Shown here: piece by piece, positions 14,002 through 15,664 of the stretch
Position numbering within the stretch: the stretch's first letter is position 1
Layout of the letters: the number at the start of each line of letters is the position of its first letter
Origin: an uncultured Clostridia bacterium
Lineage (GTDB): Bacteria; Bacillota; Clostridia; Lachnospirales; Lachnospiraceae
Direction of reading: 5' to 3'
DNA: 15,664 nucleotides
Assembly: GCA_947088195.1 (NCBI GenBank)
Contig: CAMUFS010000033.1
Coordinates: 1-15,664, forward strand
Translations under genes and position numbers: made by a program
The notes under the pieces: generated by a model
Database searches by the model: none
What the model was told of the DNA's origin: nothing
Seen by the model: the letters and a program-made list of their open reading frames with translations, nothing else

Positions 14002-15304
14002 TCTCCGTCCCTACAATTCCAATTTTTTTCTGTGTAATAAATGTTATAGGAAATATCATCCCAATTAGTGTACAAATTGATTCTCCCTTTATTTCAAATA
14101 ACATTGTCATTATAAAAAACATAAAAAATATGTATCTTACATATTTTTGCTGAAAAATAAGCATTCTTTCCGACGCTAATCGTTTGCATAATTGATATGC
14201 AATAATAAAATATGCCATAAGACTTGCTATATAATGTATTACACCATAATATAAAATCGGTCTCATAATACCAGAATCTGTGTGCATATAATAATAAATT
14301 CCATCTGTATAAAAGCCATCCCCCACCAATAATGTCTCCAAATCTGGCATCCAATGCATTCTCGTCAATATTGTTTCTACTGAACCATCACTATCATAAA
14401 AATGCCCCAGTTTTTTATAATTTGACAAAATAGAAAATACCCAGTGAAACCAAGCCTCAATGGCAGATACATATTTTCTCATTAATAACAATACTATAAT
14501 CATAGTGATTGCCATAAAAATAATTCTTACTATATATTTTATTCTTTTTCTGGAAACAGCAAACAATACTGTTAATAACATACATACAACAGAAATTGCT
14601 AATCCAGTTCTTCCATAAAAAGAATTTCCTATCATTAAAATACCAGAAAGTATTAAATATTTTGTCTGCTTTTTGACATTTCCAGCACTAAGAATACTGT
14701 TTGCACAAGCAAACGCAAGTGCAAGTGTACACTGCATCGTCGCCCCGTAACCAGACCATCCACCCCATCCAAATCTTGTTTTATATGACGCTTTTTCCAA
14801 ATTTTTTATATCACTTGGTTCTAAATAAAGCACATGCATCATACTTTCTCTAAGCCATGGCAGAACTAATATCAATATAGTAAAGCCTATATATAAAATA
14901 ACGGAATATATATAATAATTACAATATTCCTCTGCCGATGGTGCTTCCTTGTTTACATGCATTTCATACACAGCTAAAAGAAAAACATATTTTAATAAAA
15001 TAAAAAATACACCTCTCCAATATATAGTAATGTAAGTAAAATCAAAAGTCCCTGTCAGCAATGGCCACAATATAGAAATAAATATAAGATAACAAAAAAT
15101 AGCACAGCTAACCTTACTATACTTATTTTTAATACGACTAAAAAAATAAACCGTCCAATTTATATGATACAATAAATAGAAAAAAGGTATTAAATAGATA
15201 TAAATATATGCCATAAATTTTATGCCGGCAAGCTTTAGAGGAAACTGAAGCAGTGCAAATAAAATTAGATATGGAATATTTATTTTACCTTTGCATCTAA
15301 CCAT
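13970..15304 (-). CDS. wzy: Wzy-like polysaccharide polymerase (O-antigen ligase/polymerase type)
   Basis: A hydrophobic protein of about 444 residues with around ten or more membrane segments and a large non-membrane loop in the second half (roughly HFYDSDGSVETILTRMHWMP followed by LLVGDGFYTDG). This is the usual Wzy layout: periplasmic or extracellular loop, conserved arginine, and a late GxG stretch. Wzy proteins have little sequence conservation, so the call rests on topology and operon context (Wzx and several transferases next to it). I choose ATG 15304, preceded by GAGGAT nine bases upstream and overlapping the previous stop by eight bases; ATG 15319 and a longer frame to 15373 are less likely because they lack ribosome sites. 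Confidence 0.75.
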   Translation of the reverse strand: MVRCKGKINIPYLILFALLQFPLKLAGIKFMAYIYIYLIPFFYLLYHINWTVYFFSRIKNKYSKVSCAIFCYLIFISILWPLLTGTFDFTYITIYWRGVFFILLKYVFLLAVYEMHVNKEAPSAEEYCNYYIYSVILYIGFTILILVLPWLRESMMHVLYLEPSDIKNLEKASYKTRFGWGGWSGYGATMQCTLALAFACANSILSAGNVKKQTKYLILSGILMIGNSFYGRTGLAISVVCMLLTVLFAVSRKRIKYIVRIIFMAITMIIVLLLMRKYVSAIEAWFHWVFSILSNYKKLGHFYDSDGSVETILTRMHWMPDLETLLVGDGFYTDGIYYYMHTDSGIMRPILYYGVIHYIASLMAYFIIAYQLCKRLASERMLIFQQKYVRYIFFMFFIMTMLFEIKGESICTLIGMIFPITFITQKKIGIVGTENDKRDNEFVQ

Positions 15305-15664
15305 AATTTTTATCCTCATTTTTATATTTTCTAAGAATGAATTGATACCTTTTTTCCAAATGCTTTGCCGCATAAGTTATATTATATTTTTCAGAAATAC
15401 TTTTCTTATCTTTTCTACCTTTCCATATCGCTTTATGTATTGTTTGTGCCCACAATATTTCATCTCCCTTCTTAATTGGCAGGAAATATACATTTTCTGA
15501 AATCTTCACTTCTCTTGTAATTCTATTTGATAAAAAACAAGGTAGTCCTGCTGCCTGTGCTTCTATTGCCACAACGGGAAAACCTTCAAAAAAGCTTGGC
15601 AATAAAAATCCATCCATCGCCTGATACCATTTCTCCACCTCTTCCTGTTTCCCGCAAAATAACA
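15297..15664 (-). CDS. Glycosyltransferase family 4, C-terminal part (5' end outside window)
   Basis: About 121 residues from the right edge to a TAG at 15299-15297. The carboxyl Rossmann domain of a GT-B retaining transferase is clear: a GKQEEVEKWYQAMDGFLLPS segment leads into FFEGFPVVAIEAQAAGLP, which holds the E-x7-E motif that binds the donor nucleotide-sugar, and then the usual carboxyl helices. It belongs to the EpsF/WcaL-like GT4 enzymes of exopolysaccharide clusters. The frame stays open to the window edge, so the gene continues beyond it. Its end overlaps the start of the polymerase gene by eight bases, indicating one transcript from further right. Confidence 0.88.
   Translation of the reverse strand, partial: LFCGKQEEVEKWYQAMDGFLLPSFFEGFPVVAIEAQAAGLPCFLSNRITREVKISENVYFLPIKKGDEILWAQTIHKAIWKGRKDKKSISEKYNITYAAKHLEKRYQFILRKYKNEDKNYG

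Noticed and set aside
1..15664. CRISPR array, tRNA, rRNA, insertion sequence or integrase
   Set aside because: No regular direct repeats, cloverleaf-like sequences, rRNA segments or transposase/integrase motifs were seen on either strand.

Overview
The window looks like a low-GC Clostridia chromosome, most likely Lachnospiraceae. This rests on the general character of the proteins (a KTR-type cysteine-rich protein, a DUF998 membrane protein, a YaaO-type PLP enzyme paired with a guanylate-kinase-like protein) and strong AGGAGG-type ribosome sites; no rRNA or other taxonomic marker is present. No tRNA, rRNA, CRISPR array, transposase or integrase was seen.

Left part, 1-2800 (accessory, partly decayed). 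A plus-strand run encodes the end of an AbrB/SpoVT-like protein, a DUF998 membrane protein, a small zinc-ribbon-like KTR protein and a CPBP-family membrane protease. It ends in the remnant of a HEAT-repeat protein and a clear rho-independent terminator. The next ~790 bases have no intact gene. They hold two further hairpins (one a good terminator) and a minus-strand wreck of an AlbA_2 (Schlafen-type) protein. This looks like old accessory DNA that has eroded.

Middle part, 2793-5940 (plus strand). Two PfkB-family sugar kinases (fructokinase-like, then 2-keto-3-deoxygluconate kinase-like) are followed by an unrecognised 219-residue soluble protein and a 63-residue two-helix membrane protein. 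The second kinase is preceded by an A8G9 homopolymer pair right where its ribosome site should be.

Right part, 5962-15664 (minus strand). A YaaO-type Orn/Lys/Arg decarboxylase homologue and a guanylate-kinase-like gene form a short operon. Upstream of them, reading leftwards from the window's right edge, is a tight surface-polysaccharide operon: GT4 (partial), Wzy-like polymerase, GT2, CDP-glycerol glycerophosphotransferase, glycerol-3-phosphate cytidylyltransferase, a stand-alone asparagine-synthase-type domain protein, a DXD sugar transferase and a Wzx flippase. Together they suggest a Wzx/Wzy-assembled polysaccharide carrying glycerol phosphate. The operon promoter lies outside the window.

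The main discovery is in the DXD sugar transferase. Its natural start (strong SD, canonical IPKIIHYCWFG amino end) is separated from the rest of the reading frame by a run of 12 G residues. As written, the frame is OFF (37-residue truncated product). G10 or G13 would restore a full-length enzyme of about 267-268 residues. This is the expected layout of a phase-variable contingency locus. The next gene, wzx, begins inside the stop region of this transferase with almost no ribosome site of its own, so the same tract could also tune the flippase by translational coupling.
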